This document shows, piece by piece, positions 1 through 8,837 of a stretch of DNA of 28,890 nucleotides (position 1 is the stretch's first letter; each line of letters starts with the position of its first letter). Source of the stretch: a virus; the IMG/VR virus record IMGVR_UViG_3300005617_000292, positions 1 to 28,890 of that record; one strand, 5' to 3'. The position numbers were made by a program, and so were the translations under genes. The notes beneath the pieces were generated by a model. It had not been told where the DNA came from. It saw only the letters and a list, made by a program, of their open reading frames with translations, and did no database searches.

Positions 1-1160
1 TAGAGCCAGAGGCGCTCGTTGATTTGCTCGATCTCGTCGACCACGTGAGCGACCGTGTTGATCGCCCAGAGCGCGCCGCTTTTCGGGTCGGCATGGCCGC
101 GCACTGCGCACGTGTAGTCGAGCGTCTTCTTCAGCCGCTCCGCGACCATCTTCTTCAGCCCGTACTCCAGCTGCTCTTGAGTCTTGGAGTCCTTGTCCTG
201 GTAGAACAGCGGCTTATAGACGGGCGGCGAGAATGCGTAGAGCGTCGGATCGGGCTTCTTCAGGTCGAACCGCTGCTCGCGAATCAGGCTGCCGACGCCG
301 TTGTCCGGGAAAATGACTTGCCGGATCTCCGGGATCTTGGTGATCGGATTGAGCGTGTCTGTACCGAACGTCGCGAACTCGTGGCGCGTGCCCTTCACGT
401 CGGTGTTCGGGTCGCCTGCGCGCCCGCGCGCAATCGTGACGGTGGGCACATCGGTGTAGTCGCGCGTCGCCCGTGGCGGCGGGTTGGCGATGATGTTGCC
501 CGGCCGCGATAGCTCGTACTGCGGGTCTTGCAGGTCGTGAGGTTCGAAGACGCCGATCGTTCCGCGGTTGTCCGCCGGCTGAATCGAAAACCCGTGACGG
601 GCCACGATCTTCTCCGCGAACTGGAACACGCCCTGGTTTTCTTCGGGCTTGAACTCGTCCGGATGCGCGGCTTTGAAGTTCTTCCGCGGCTTGCCACGGA
701 GCGCCGAGACACCCGTCAGGATGTTGCGCGTGAGGTTGTACTCACCAAGAATTGTGACGATGCCGAAGGGGCGAAAAATCTCGAGCATCGCCGCGCCGAG
801 ATCCATCTCTTTCTTGATTTGGATCGCCGGGTCGACGGTGCCGTCTACCGCATCAGCCAGGTAATCCCGGCCGGAAACCGTCAGCGCCGCGCCGCTCTCG
901 CCCGCGCTTTCGATCCTGTCGATGCGCCCTAAGATCTGCTGCTGCCCGTTGATCTCAAGCTTGATGGGCTGCCAGGGGCGGAAGATCGTGCGGAGCGCTG
1001 CCGGGTTCTCGTTGTCGTAAACCGTGAAGCTCCAGCCGTCGGTGGGCGTGAGCCAGGAGCTGTTGATTCGATATTCCTCGATGCCCTGGCCGGACTTGTA
1101 AACCTTGCCGCTGGCTTCGAGCGTGACGGTCAAGCCGTCTTCTTGCGGATCGACGGCCAC
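1..1160 (-). CDS. Baseplate hub protein (Mu gpP/gp44-like), cut by the window edge
   Basis: The frame from GTG 1160 is open to base 1 (386 codons), so the C-terminus is off the window. The product begins MAVDPQEDGLTVTLEASGK and contains beta-barrel-type sequence: LTPTDGWSFTVYDNENPAAL, PIKLEINGQQQILGRIDRI, and SGRDYLADAVDG, matching the pattern of Mu gp44/P hub proteins (x-G-x-I-(D/E)-x-W ... SGRD). A second domain (FQFAEKIVARHGFSIQPAD, IIANPPPRATRDYTDVP) and the helical C-terminal region follow. The hub caps the tail tube at the baseplate. The next gene would be the spike. Starting GTG lies just after the gpN stop. Confidence 0.78.
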   Translation of the reverse strand, partial: MAVDPQEDGLTVTLEASGKVYKSGQGIEEYRINSSWLTPTDGWSFTVYDNENPAALRTIFRPWQPIKLEINGQQQILGRIDRIESAGESGAALTVSGRDYLADAVDGTVDPAIQIKKEMDLGAAMLEIFRPFGIVTILGEYNLTRNILTGVSALRGKPRKNFKAAHPDEFKPEENQGVFQFAEKIVARHGFSIQPADNRGTIGVFEPHDLQDPQYELSRPGNIIANPPPRATRDYTDVPTVTIARGRAGDPNTDVKGTRHEFATFGTDTLNPITKIPEIRQVIFPDNGVGSLIREQRFDLKKPDPTLYAFSPPVYKPLFYQDKDSKTQEQLEYGLKKMVAERLKKTLDYTCAVRGHADPKSGALWAINTVAHVVDEIEQINERLWL

Positions 1161-1163
1161 GGG

Positions 1164-2081
1164 TCACTTCTTGGGAGGCAGCGCAGTATCGACGTAGCGG
1201 CGAATGGGCGTGCCCGCTGGCACGAGGGGCGACCGCGCGAGCCTGGGGTTCTCGCGGATGAACTGCTGAACGGTCATGCCCATCGACGCCGCCATGGCCG
1301 ACAGCGACTTGTTCGCGGTTGTGGTCGTGCGCGTGAGCGGGTGAACCCCAGTCACATCGGTGCTGTCTTCCATGCGGAAGATCGCCGCTTGAAGCCGGCG
1401 AGCCTGCGCTCGCAGTTGGGCCGTGTCGGGGTTCTTGAGCCGGTCGATCGTGTCGACGGTCTTCTCGAGCCGAAAAGCCGTATCAGCGAGCGCCGCGGTC
1501 ACCTTGCCGCCAGCTACCTCGATCTGATTGCCGATGCCGCTCACGAAATCGAGCGGGCTGACCGTCGGCTCTGGCGGAGGCAGTTGTCGCCAGTCGACCT
1601 TTTTGATCTCGTCATCGAGCCGCCGCGCGTCGTCCGCCGCGCCCTGCAACGTCTTGATTTGCGTGCCGAGGTCGTTAGCGATCTCGGACTCGAGCGGGGC
1701 AATGATCCACTCCGCTTCAACGTCGATGCCGTCGCGCTTATTGACGTCGAGGTCTTCGGCCAGTGAAACGAGCTTGCAGTTCACGTCGCCGTGCACCGGG
1801 TCCGAGAGCACGCCGCGCGTGCGGTCCAGGCATGCCGCCAAGAACTCGGGATAGACCTCGGTGAACAGGTGCTTGTACGGCCCCTTGGCGATGTCCTCGC
1901 GGAATGGGATCGTGTAGCGGTAAGTCGGGTTCTCGGTACCGAGCGACTCAATCAGCTGCTGGTCGCGGAAAATGTACCGGTGGCGCGCCTGCTCCTGCTG
2001 AAACCCGTATTTGCGCGCGGTGATCGGGAACTCGATGAAGCGCCACGCCGTGCGCTGCATCTGAATGAGTACGTCGGTCAC
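1164..2081 (-). CDS. Mu gpN-like DNA circularisation / tail protein with LysM-like C-terminus
   Basis: The N-terminal 130 residues match the DNA circularisation protein N-terminal family of Mu gpN: WRFIEFPITARKYGF, the QEQARHRYIFRD strand and YRYTIPFREDIAKGPYKHLF, then GVLSDPVHGDVNCKL. In contractile-tail phages this protein sits at the tail tip and hub. The middle is helical (residues 175-245); the end (SLSAMAASMGMTVQQFIREN, VPAGTPIRRY) resembles a LysM peptidoglycan-binding repeat. Start GTG 2081, coupled to the tape measure stop region. Gene order tape measure, N, P matches Mu. Confidence 0.78.
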   Translation of the reverse strand: MTDVLIQMQRTAWRFIEFPITARKYGFQQEQARHRYIFRDQQLIESLGTENPTYRYTIPFREDIAKGPYKHLFTEVYPEFLAACLDRTRGVLSDPVHGDVNCKLVSLAEDLDVNKRDGIDVEAEWIIAPLESEIANDLGTQIKTLQGAADDARRLDDEIKKVDWRQLPPPEPTVSPLDFVSGIGNQIEVAGGKVTAALADTAFRLEKTVDTIDRLKNPDTAQLRAQARRLQAAIFRMEDSTDVTGVHPLTRTTTTANKSLSAMAASMGMTVQQFIRENPRLARSPLVPAGTPIRRYVDTALPPKK

Positions 2082-2083
2082 AG

Positions 2084-4288
2084 CTAATTTCTGGAGACAA
2101 TTGGGCTGTTGCGAGCCGGGCTGTTCGCGGCAATTTTGTCGGCGGCTCCTGAGATCTTGGTCGCGGCGATCCCGAGCTGCTTGGCCGCGTCGTCCATGAT
2201 CAGGAACTTCTCGGCTTCGGCTTTGCCTTTGACGATATCGTCCCCATAGGCCTGGCTGCGGTCGACGGTCTTTTGGATGTGCCGATCGTCGAACATGGTC
2301 GGTCCAAGCAGGCCGCCCGTGTACGTATTCAGTACAGCGCGACCTGTGCTGACTCCTGCGAGCGGATCGCCTTCGTCGCTCAGGCGCTTCTGTTCACGCT
2401 CCCGAAGCTTCTCTAGCCGCGAGCGCGTTTCCGGTGATAGGCGCCCGGTTGTCCCGAGCTCCTGCGCCGCCTGAGTGCGAATTTCTTCCGAGTTCTGCGC
2501 CATCGCGCTGGCGCGCCGACCCGCATCGACCTCTTTCGAGGCCTGGATCATGTTCAGAATGCCGGCCGTCACGGCCGCAGTACCGATCACGATGCCGCCG
2601 CCCATGCCAACGCTCGTCGCTAGTGCCTTGGTAATGGCTTGACCGATGAGGGCCGAGCCGATGTCTTTCACGACGGCGGCGGTTAGCGCGACACCGATCC
2701 CAGACAGCGGATTGCTAGCCGCCCAGGTCGCTATCCCAGCGAAAGACTCGGTGACCGATGCGATCTTCGGAATGAGCGCCTCGAACTCGGGCATCATCCG
2801 CTCGATTGCCGGGAGCAGGCTGGACGAGAATGCTTCGCGCAGCCGCGTATTGATTTTCTCGAGCTTTACCGCGTCGGACTTGGCAACGTCGGCTGCATCC
2901 CGCTCGACCTCGGTGAAGTAGGCTGCCGCGTCGGAAGCGTCGGAGATGGTCTTGAGGACGGCGGCTTTGCCGGCCGCTTCCTTCTCCGCCGCCGTGCCCT
3001 TCGTTGAGTCTGCGGCGCTTCGGTATGCGCTGATGAGCGGGGATGCTGCGCGCACGCCGCGCACATCGAATAGGTTCCCGAGCTGCGTCAGGTTGCCGTG
3101 TGACTTCGAGATGATTTCCGCGAGCACTTGGCGGATGTCGCGCGCGCTCTTGGTGGCGTCTCCGCCTTCGAACACGTTGACCTGCTTACCGCCGAGCGCT
3201 TTGCCGCTCTTCAGATCGCCAGCGCTGGCAATCATCTGCGTCATCATCATCTGAACAGCGGTCGACGCTTCCGCGCCGCCACCGGTCGATGTGCGCGCCA
3301 GCTGAGCCAGCCCGCCGAGAGTCTTCATGCCGCCCACGCCGGTCATGCCCGCGCGCTGGGCCGCTGCCGCCATCTCGGGGAAGCTGTTGGCCATGTCGCG
3401 GAGCTCGAAGGCGCCGCGCTTGCCCTGGAAGGCGAGGACCGCGAATGCGTCCGCCATCTCCTTGGGCTTGGTGATGTTGAATTTCTGCGCGAGGTCCGCG
3501 GCGGTGCTGGCCACATCCTCGACGCTGGCGCCGGTGGCCATCGCGACGGTAGCGAACGTCCGAAGGTTCTCCGTGGCCGTCTTGATGTCGCCGGTACGCG
3601 CCGTATAGGTCTCGACGGCACCGACGAGGCCAGACTCCGAAGCGCCGGTGGATAGCGCCGTCTGCCGTACCGTATTGCGCAGCGCGCGCGGGTCGGTGGC
3701 CACTTCGCCCGACTGCCGAGCGTTCGCCGAGACCTGGCGGATCCGCTGGTCGATCCCGATCTCCTGCGAGACCGCCTCGCCAGCTCCCATCGCCCCGACC
3801 GCGCCGAGGATGGTGCCGCCGATCGTGGCGATGCCGCGCGCCGTGTTCATGACGCTGCTGCCAACGCCACGGGCAACGCTTTGGCCGGTCTTGGTCCAGG
3901 AAGCTTTCGAGGCCTTGGTGTCGGCCTTGATTTTCTGCTGCGCCTTTTGGTTCTCCTGGACCTCGATCTGGGCGAGCCGGCGCGCGTTGTCGGCCTTCTC
4001 CTGCCAAACCTTGCGCTCTGCCGCGAGCTTTTCGCGCTCGGTTTTCTTGGTAGCCGCCGCCTCTTCCTTGGCGATGCGCCGCTGCGCCGCGATGGCTTCG
4101 CGCTCGATCTTCCGCTGCGCCGCGATCGTCTCGCGCTCGGTCACGCGACGCGCAGTGGCGCCACCGGGCATCTTGTCGGCTTTGACGGCCGCGCGCTTGC
4201 CAGCAGCGGCTACCTCCGCCTCGACACCGCGGAATGCCCGCCGGATGTTTTGCTCACCCGTGACGGTGATATCGTACCTGAGATCCAA
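2084..4288 (-). CDS. Tail tape measure protein
   Basis: The tape measure sets tail length and is ejected with DNA. The N-terminal third is a long coiled coil with repeated Ala/Glu/Arg blocks (around RETIAAQRKIEREAIAAQRR, residues 52-115). The TP901-type core follows (about 140-420: GTILGAVGAMGAGEAVSQEI, LSTGASESGLVGAVETY, MANSFPEMAAAAQRAGM), then hydrophobic segments around 540-600 (GSALIGQAITKAL and GGGIVIGTAAVTAGILNMI), typical of membrane-penetrating parts. It has 734 residues, which would correspond to a tail of roughly 1 Angstrom-and-a-half per residue by the known rule. The start appears to be TTG 4288. It ends just before the gpN-like gene. Confidence 0.88.
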   Translation of the reverse strand: MDLRYDITVTGEQNIRRAFRGVEAEVAAAGKRAAVKADKMPGGATARRVTERETIAAQRKIEREAIAAQRRIAKEEAAATKKTEREKLAAERKVWQEKADNARRLAQIEVQENQKAQQKIKADTKASKASWTKTGQSVARGVGSSVMNTARGIATIGGTILGAVGAMGAGEAVSQEIGIDQRIRQVSANARQSGEVATDPRALRNTVRQTALSTGASESGLVGAVETYTARTGDIKTATENLRTFATVAMATGASVEDVASTAADLAQKFNITKPKEMADAFAVLAFQGKRGAFELRDMANSFPEMAAAAQRAGMTGVGGMKTLGGLAQLARTSTGGGAEASTAVQMMMTQMIASAGDLKSGKALGGKQVNVFEGGDATKSARDIRQVLAEIISKSHGNLTQLGNLFDVRGVRAASPLISAYRSAADSTKGTAAEKEAAGKAAVLKTISDASDAAAYFTEVERDAADVAKSDAVKLEKINTRLREAFSSSLLPAIERMMPEFEALIPKIASVTESFAGIATWAASNPLSGIGVALTAAVVKDIGSALIGQAITKALATSVGMGGGIVIGTAAVTAGILNMIQASKEVDAGRRASAMAQNSEEIRTQAAQELGTTGRLSPETRSRLEKLREREQKRLSDEGDPLAGVSTGRAVLNTYTGGLLGPTMFDDRHIQKTVDRSQAYGDDIVKGKAEAEKFLIMDDAAKQLGIAATKISGAADKIAANSPARNSPIVSRN

Positions 4289-4291
4289 AGG

Positions 4292-5044
4292 TCACTTTTG
4301 CGGGTTCGTGATCCGCTTCGAAGCCTCTTTGGCCTCTTCCGCGGTCATGATGTGGTCGGTCGGTAGCGGCTCACCGTTTTCCGCCTGCGCGGTGGGCAGC
4401 TCGGAGAAGCTCCCAGTGATGCCAGTCGAGCTCGCCGGGTCGGATTCGGAAGAATCGGGCGAGGTCGAGAGCGGAAGTCCGAGTCGCGATCTCAAGTCCT
4501 GCGCCTCCTGCGCCAGGGCGAAGATCAGTTGTGGCCAGTGACCGGAGTCCAGCAGCGACAAAAAAAAGGGGCCGCGCAGCTGGTCCGCGAGCCGCTCTCT
4601 CCAGAGCGCAAGTTCGTCGTCTTTGAAGCTCTCGATCGCGCCGTACTTGCCCTTCACGAGCTCGTACATGTTCAAGCACTGCGCCATCTCGGGCGCCGTG
4701 AACGATGCGCGAAGTTGCTTCGGGTCGGTGAACAGCGGCGGGTAGTACCGGGTGCCATCGGGCAGCTGCTGCTCTTCGGTGCGGCAGAGTGCCAGCGTCA
4801 GCATCTCGACCGCCTGCGCCTCGCGGTAGATGTCGCCGTACGTCCCCGGCGCCTCGCCCTGAGTCTTGGCGTAGGTCTGCGCGTCGCGCAGGACTTGGTG
4901 GTTCTGCTCGAGCCGAAGTAGCTTGACGCGGATCGGGTAGTCCTTGACGGACCCGTCCGGCTGCACCTTTTTGAAGCTGAACAGCTCGCTCGGGACGCCT
5001 TTCAGCAGCCCCAGCACGAGATCGTCAGCGTTGCCGATCTGCAT
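4292..5044 (-). CDS. Tail assembly chaperone (tape-measure chaperone)
   Basis: Placed between tail tube and tape measure, where tail assembly chaperones that coat the tape measure always lie. It has 250 residues, mostly helical and charged (VLRDAQTYAKTQGEAPG, FTAPEMAQCLNMYELVKG), with a disordered C-terminal quarter (STSPDSSESDPASSTG). A run of eight T (4567-4560) lies at the codons for PFFL, near residue 160. Many chaperones use a programmed -1 frameshift to make a longer form; here the -1 frame ends at 4371, so the shifted product would be slightly shorter with a different end. Start ATG 5044 has GAGGG upstream. Confidence 0.7.
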   Translation of the reverse strand: MQIGNADDLVLGLLKGVPSELFSFKKVQPDGSVKDYPIRVKLLRLEQNHQVLRDAQTYAKTQGEAPGTYGDIYREAQAVEMLTLALCRTEEQQLPDGTRYYPPLFTDPKQLRASFTAPEMAQCLNMYELVKGKYGAIESFKDDELALWRERLADQLRGPFFLSLLDSGHWPQLIFALAQEAQDLRSRLGLPLSTSPDSSESDPASSTGITGSFSELPTAQAENGEPLPTDHIMTAEEAKEASKRITNPQK

Positions 5045-5048
5045 CGTC

Positions 5049-5137
5049 CCTCAAAAACGGCGAAAGCCTCCGGTCCCGAGTGGGAGTCCGGAGGCTCAAA
5101 CAATCAATCGCGCGCGCTCGGTCCGCCTCAAAAACGG
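5049..5137. repeat. Two copies of a 12-bp direct repeat
   Basis: CCTCAAAAACGG occurs at 5049-5060 and 5126-5137, one on either side of the hairpin between tube and chaperone genes. Exact 12-base identity around a hairpin suggests a duplicated element or regulatory site. Confidence 0.6.
5053..5096 (-). terminator. Strong hairpin, probable (partial) terminator between tail tube and chaperone
   Basis: On the minus strand AGCCTCCGG (5096-5088) pairs perfectly with CCGGAGGCT (5073-5065), with an inner TCCC/GGGA pair and loop. TTTTT follows eight bases further on (5057-5053). The displaced T run suggests incomplete termination, which would lower expression of the genes beyond the tail tube. Confidence 0.55.
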
Positions 5138-5170
5138 AGCGCTCACAGTCGGCGGCGTGGCCGCCCTACG

Positions 5171-5542
5171 TCACTTCGGCTTGCTGAATTCGCCGGTCCA
5201 CTCGAACGAAAACTCGGTGCTTTGATTCACCGACTGGCCGATTTCGGCGGACTGGAACCAGCCATTGCCGATATACGACTTCACGCCGAACGGCACTTGG
5301 GCTTGGTGGTATCCGCCTTCGACACAGGCCGTGAAGAAGTCGAACTCAGGACCGCCGATCGGCACCGCGCACGTGCCAGTGATCTTGCACTTGCCGGATC
5401 CTGGCGTTTTGCCAGCGAGCCCTTCGAGGGTGTCGACCTCTTGGGCGCCGGAATCGAGCGAGACTTTGATGGTCGACGGCTTGACCTGAAATACACCATC
5501 GAACAGCAGCTTGAGCCGCAGGTGATCTTCTAAAGCAGGCAT
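5171..5542 (-). CDS. Tail tube protein (Mu gpM-like)
   Basis: The 123-residue protein directly follows the sheath gene and has the size of Mu-type tail tube subunits, which stack inside the sheath. It is beta-rich (LLFDGVFQVKPSTIKVSLD, then PEFDFFTACVEGGYHQAQV), with Gly-rich turns and a terminal FSFEWTGEF strand. Start ATG 5542 has AAAGGGA upstream. It is followed by a strong hairpin that may limit downstream transcription, as useful for a protein needed in many copies. Confidence 0.75.
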   Translation of the reverse strand: MPALEDHLRLKLLFDGVFQVKPSTIKVSLDSGAQEVDTLEGLAGKTPGSGKCKITGTCAVPIGGPEFDFFTACVEGGYHQAQVPFGVKSYIGNGWFQSAEIGQSVNQSTEFSFEWTGEFSKPK

Positions 5543-5553
5543 TGCAATCCCTT

Positions 5554-7110
5554 TCAGCCCGGGGTCGTCTCAGAGAAGACGAACGTCTGCTGATGCAGAA
5601 TGTCGGCGGTGCGCCCGCTTGCGCTCGCTTCGTTGCGAGAGATGTTGTTCGGATCGATCGCGTCGTTGAGCGACGCCAACCAATCGTCGAGCCCTTGGAG
5701 CACGCCCGCGTCCACGAACTCCTCGATGATTTTCGCGACGAACGGCTTGTAGAGCGATGGCGTCGTGGTCTTCGGCGGAACCTTCTGGTTCGTATTGACC
5801 GAGCCGTCTGCCAGCTTCTGATCGGCTTGCAGCTTGAAGCCCGCGTACTGCTGCACGTGACGCAGCAACACGGTGTCTCCGAATTCATCCATGAACGAAA
5901 CGCGGTGAGTCTCGGTCGCACGGAAGTCGTCGATGGCGCCCGTCGCGTCTTTCGACCGCGAGTTGACGCTCATCACCATGAACGAGCCGATTTGGTCGGA
6001 CCCAATCTGGATAATGCCGTCCGTCACCGAGTCGTTGATTTCGGTACCAGTCGGCGCATCCGCGGTGTCGTAGACGGCCGGGCACATCCAGTCGGCGTCG
6101 CGGTAGTTGTCGTGCACGAATCCGCCGCGCACAGATTCCGCCTTCTGATGCACAGCGACCGCGTTGCCCACCAGATCGGCGACATCCCACTCGCTGTTCT
6201 CTTGGTGAACGAAGTGGCGCCGCTCGTGGTTCGCGGCGATTGCGAGCGTTTGCAGCGCCGTGAGCGTGCCGGTGTAGCCGGTGAATGCGCGGCTGCGTAG
6301 GCCCGGGTTCGCTTCGCTCTTGTTGGAGATATGGGTCTTGATGATGGCCAGCGAGGCCGAGTCCCAAGCCGAGAACCCCATGTAGTAGTAGCGAATGTTC
6401 GTGATCGTATTGAGCGCGGCAGTCAGGCCGGAGACCTCGGTCGTCGCGCCATCTGCGCCTGCGACACCGGTGCCGAGTCCGAGCGCGGCGCCGGAGGTCG
6501 CCACGGCGACGTTCTTACCCGGGTCGGGAGCGCTGCGGAAACGGAGCACGCCTACCGTGCCGTTGCCTTGCGAGGCGCCGGCGATCTTGGCCGTCAGCGT
6601 AACCACGCCGCCCGAGGGCGAAGCGGTAACCGGCAGCCAGGTCTTGGTGTTGATCTGGTCAGCGAGCGCCGACGCGATGGTGGCAATCGTGTCCGACGTG
6701 TTGAACGCGGTGGTGATGTACTCGCCGCAAACGTAGGTCGTCACGTTGCCAGTCGCGGTCGGGTTGCTGCCCGACGACATCGTGACCGTGATCGTCCCGG
6801 TCGCGGTCGCAACGCCTGAGCCGGAGCTCGCCGCGTGTGCCGATGCTGCGATCGCCCCGTTCTTGTTCGCCATCAGGTGGCGGCGACACATGCGGTGCAC
6901 GGGAGAGCCCGCGCCGAACAGCGTGATCGCGTCGGATTCGCGCGAAATCGTGTAGCGCGTGTTCGCGGTGGCGGTACCGCTAGACGTCTTGGGGCCGCAG
7001 TAAAACGTGGTGCGCGGGCCGCTGGGAGCGTTTGACGGCCCCTGCCCGAATCGCAGCTCGACGGCCGCAAATGGAGCGCGGTAGCTGCTCGGATAGCCTT
7101 GGATCGACAT
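5554..7110 (-). CDS. Contractile tail sheath protein (Mu gpL-like)
   Basis: The sheath contracts to drive the tail tube through the host envelope, so this gene marks the phage as a myovirus. The N-terminus SIQGYPSSYRAPFAAVELRF has the pattern of Mu-type sheaths (I-x-x-x-P-S-x-x-R-x-P, then an AxE strand). The central Thr/Ala/Gly-rich insertion (residues 90-230) corresponds to the outer domain; the C-terminal half has ITNIRYYYMGFSAWD, and EINDSVTDGIIQIGS, then DDFRATETHRVSFMDEFGD. The length, 518 residues, fits the family. Followed after 11 bases by the tube gene, the invariable order. Start ATG 7110. Confidence 0.8.
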   Translation of the reverse strand: MSIQGYPSSYRAPFAAVELRFGQGPSNAPSGPRTTFYCGPKTSSGTATANTRYTISRESDAITLFGAGSPVHRMCRRHLMANKNGAIAASAHAASSGSGVATATGTITVTMSSGSNPTATGNVTTYVCGEYITTAFNTSDTIATIASALADQINTKTWLPVTASPSGGVVTLTAKIAGASQGNGTVGVLRFRSAPDPGKNVAVATSGAALGLGTGVAGADGATTEVSGLTAALNTITNIRYYYMGFSAWDSASLAIIKTHISNKSEANPGLRSRAFTGYTGTLTALQTLAIAANHERRHFVHQENSEWDVADLVGNAVAVHQKAESVRGGFVHDNYRDADWMCPAVYDTADAPTGTEINDSVTDGIIQIGSDQIGSFMVMSVNSRSKDATGAIDDFRATETHRVSFMDEFGDTVLLRHVQQYAGFKLQADQKLADGSVNTNQKVPPKTTTPSLYKPFVAKIIEEFVDAGVLQGLDDWLASLNDAIDPNNISRNEASASGRTADILHQQTFVFSETTPG

Positions 7111-7115
7111 TCAGA

Positions 7116-7481
7116 TCACTCCGATTTGGAAGAAGGCTTGGCGGCAGACGCGGGCGACAGATCCGGGATCCACTCAGCCTGCGCGTCGTCGAACTTGAGC
7201 TTTGCGAACGGGACGCCGGCAGCGCTCGCGGTCGCTTCGTCGGCAGGCCAGAGTCCGCCCTTCGCGCAGTAGCGCAGGAGCTGCATCGCCTCCGGGCCTT
7301 CGGAATCGAAAACGGCCGGCTCTTTGAGGGCGACGTGTTGGCCAGCTTTGCCGGTCTTTTTGCCTTCCTCGTCATCGAGGCGCACGAATCGACGACCCAC
7401 GTACTGATGCACTTGGCCGATCATCTTCGGCCCAGGCCGGTGCACGACGTGATCGGGCTTCGCGTAAAACTTGAGCTGCAT
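7116..7481 (-). CDS. Hypothetical tail-region protein, 121 aa
   Basis: Start ATG 7481. The N-terminal half is beta-rich and basic (QLKFYAKPDHVVHRPG, QYVGRRFVRLDDEEG), the C-terminal half acidic with a Ser/Lys tail. It directly precedes the tail sheath gene (five bases between). Mu-like phages have a small gene at this place too, but no sequence similarity could be established by eye. Confidence 0.65.
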   Translation of the reverse strand: MQLKFYAKPDHVVHRPGPKMIGQVHQYVGRRFVRLDDEEGKKTGKAGQHVALKEPAVFDSEGPEAMQLLRYCAKGGLWPADEATASAAGVPFAKLKFDDAQAEWIPDLSPASAAKPSSKSE

Positions 7482-7566
7482 AGTGGTCCTTCGCGTGCGC
7501 GACTGCGCCGCATGAGAGGTCCGTCTGCGCGAAAGCGCGCTTCGCTCGACGGCTAGCGAACGAAGA
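7482..7566 (-). other. Short gap with two small hairpins
   Basis: On the minus strand TTCGCT/AGCGAA encloses an eight-base loop, and a little further GCGCG/CGCGC encloses CTTT. Neither is followed by a T run. The gap separates the tail completion gene from the next and may hold a leader or attenuator. Confidence 0.3.
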
Positions 7567-8043
7567 TCAGAAACGCGCTGCGAGCTCAGTCATGCCGCGG
7601 TTCAGCTCGTGGCCGAGAACGCGATACGCAGAGTCGGTAGCGTTGTAGAGGAACTTGTAGGGGCGTGTTCCGGGATGCTTCACGCGCCGCGCGAACACCA
7701 TGGCTCCGCCGCGCCCGCGAAATGCCAGGACTTGCCCGCGCACCATTCGCCCGCCAGAAAACGTCTGCTTCGGGTAAATCATGTGCGCCTTCGATCCGGT
7801 ATCGATCGAAGCGGCGTAGGGCATCGGGTTGCTGATGCGCAAAAGCTTGCCGCCCGCGGTACGGATGACGCGGTAGCGCGTCCGGTCCTGGAGCTTTCCG
7901 GTGCGGCGCTTGAACTCTGAATGAAGCTGGACGTAAGTGAGCGCGTGACGCCCGGCCAGCTCCTCAGACTCGCCGATTAGGCGCGCGTTGCCGGCGAGAA
8001 ATCGCTCGTGCCCGCGGCGCACTTCGTCGAGGTTGGTGATCAT
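7567..8043 (-). CDS. HK97-gp10-like tail completion protein
   Basis: The 158-residue protein has the features of HK97 gp10-type proteins, which join head and tail. An N-terminal helical stretch leads to LQDRTRYRVIRTAGG, then NPMPYAASIDTGSKAHMI, with the typical YA-x-x-x-(E/D)-x-G pattern, then a basic beta segment (MVFARRVKHPGTRPYKF, with the family's H-PGT-P-x-F motif) and a C-terminal helix. ATG 8043 overlaps the preceding stop (ATGA). Confidence 0.75.
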   Translation of the reverse strand: MITNLDEVRRGHERFLAGNARLIGESEELAGRHALTYVQLHSEFKRRTGKLQDRTRYRVIRTAGGKLLRISNPMPYAASIDTGSKAHMIYPKQTFSGGRMVRGQVLAFRGRGGAMVFARRVKHPGTRPYKFLYNATDSAYRVLGHELNRGMTELAARF

Positions 8044-8837
8044 GGCGTGGTCTCGCCGCCACCATCAGCGGGCAGCGGAATCGCAGTATCGAGATTGACC
8101 ACCACACCCGGCTCCGGCTGGTCGAGGTCTTCGCCGAAGGCGATTGATGCGCCGGTGTACAGCACGGCGTCCGCATCAGAGATCGAGTCCAGCTCGGTCG
8201 TCTGCAGCGTCATGGTCAGAGCGTGGTACTTCGGTCCGCCTTGCGAGAATGCCGCGGCGCCGCAGATGAACGACGAAATCCCGATGGTCGAGAACCCGCA
8301 GCAGCCTGTTCCTGGGCCAAGCACTTGCTTCGCGCAGGTCAGCGGGTCGCCGGTGGTGGGTGTGACGAGGGTCGTGGCCGCGTAGGCCTTGTGCCCGCCG
8401 TTGCGGATCACGGCAGCGATGATTTTGCCGGCCGCGATGAGGACGTCACCCAGCTTCAGCTGGTCGCCAATCTCGAGCGGGCCGAGCACGTAGTCGATCG
8501 ACCACTTGCTGGTGATTCGATTCTGCCAGAGCGTAAATTCGTCTTCTTGGTTGGGCTCAATCGACCGAGCAACAGCCAGCATTGGCCAGGCGGCTTTTGC
8601 TTGCCGCATTGTGTCAAGGTCGGGCAGCGCGGGAAGCTTGTGGGCCACTGGGATGGGCGTGAGCAGGTCGATTCCGCCTGCGGCTGCCGCCCATGCGTCC
8701 TGCAACTCGCTGTTCAACGCCGCGGCGAAAAGCTCGAGCAGAATGTCGCGTGCTGGGTCGAGCGAGGCGAGGTCGGTTCCGATAGCAGTCGCTGGTAGGG
8801 AGAGCCCGCCCCAAGTGATGGCAAGCGAATCACTCAC
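8040..8837 (-). CDS. Virion protein of unknown role (265 aa)
   Basis: Start GTG 8837 (GTGA overlap), end in ATGA overlap with the gp10-like gene. Residues 30-150 are helical and amphipathic (ILLELFAAALNSELQDAW, EFTLWQNRITSKWSIDYVL), followed by a Thr/Gly-rich part with CCGFSTIGISSFICG and a C-terminal acidic tail. It stands between neck and tail genes and so probably belongs to the neck or tail terminator. The assignment is by position only. Confidence 0.55.
   Translation of the reverse strand: MSDSLAITWGGLSLPATAIGTDLASLDPARDILLELFAAALNSELQDAWAAAAGGIDLLTPIPVAHKLPALPDLDTMRQAKAAWPMLAVARSIEPNQEDEFTLWQNRITSKWSIDYVLGPLEIGDQLKLGDVLIAAGKIIAAVIRNGGHKAYAATTLVTPTTGDPLTCAKQVLGPGTGCCGFSTIGISSFICGAAAFSQGGPKYHALTMTLQTTELDSISDADAVLYTGASIAFGEDLDQPEPGVVVNLDTAIPLPADGGGETTP

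Noticed and set aside
3648-4541. 297-codon plus-strand frame
   Set aside because: Antisense to the tape measure and chaperone; Ser/Ala/Arg-rich shadow.
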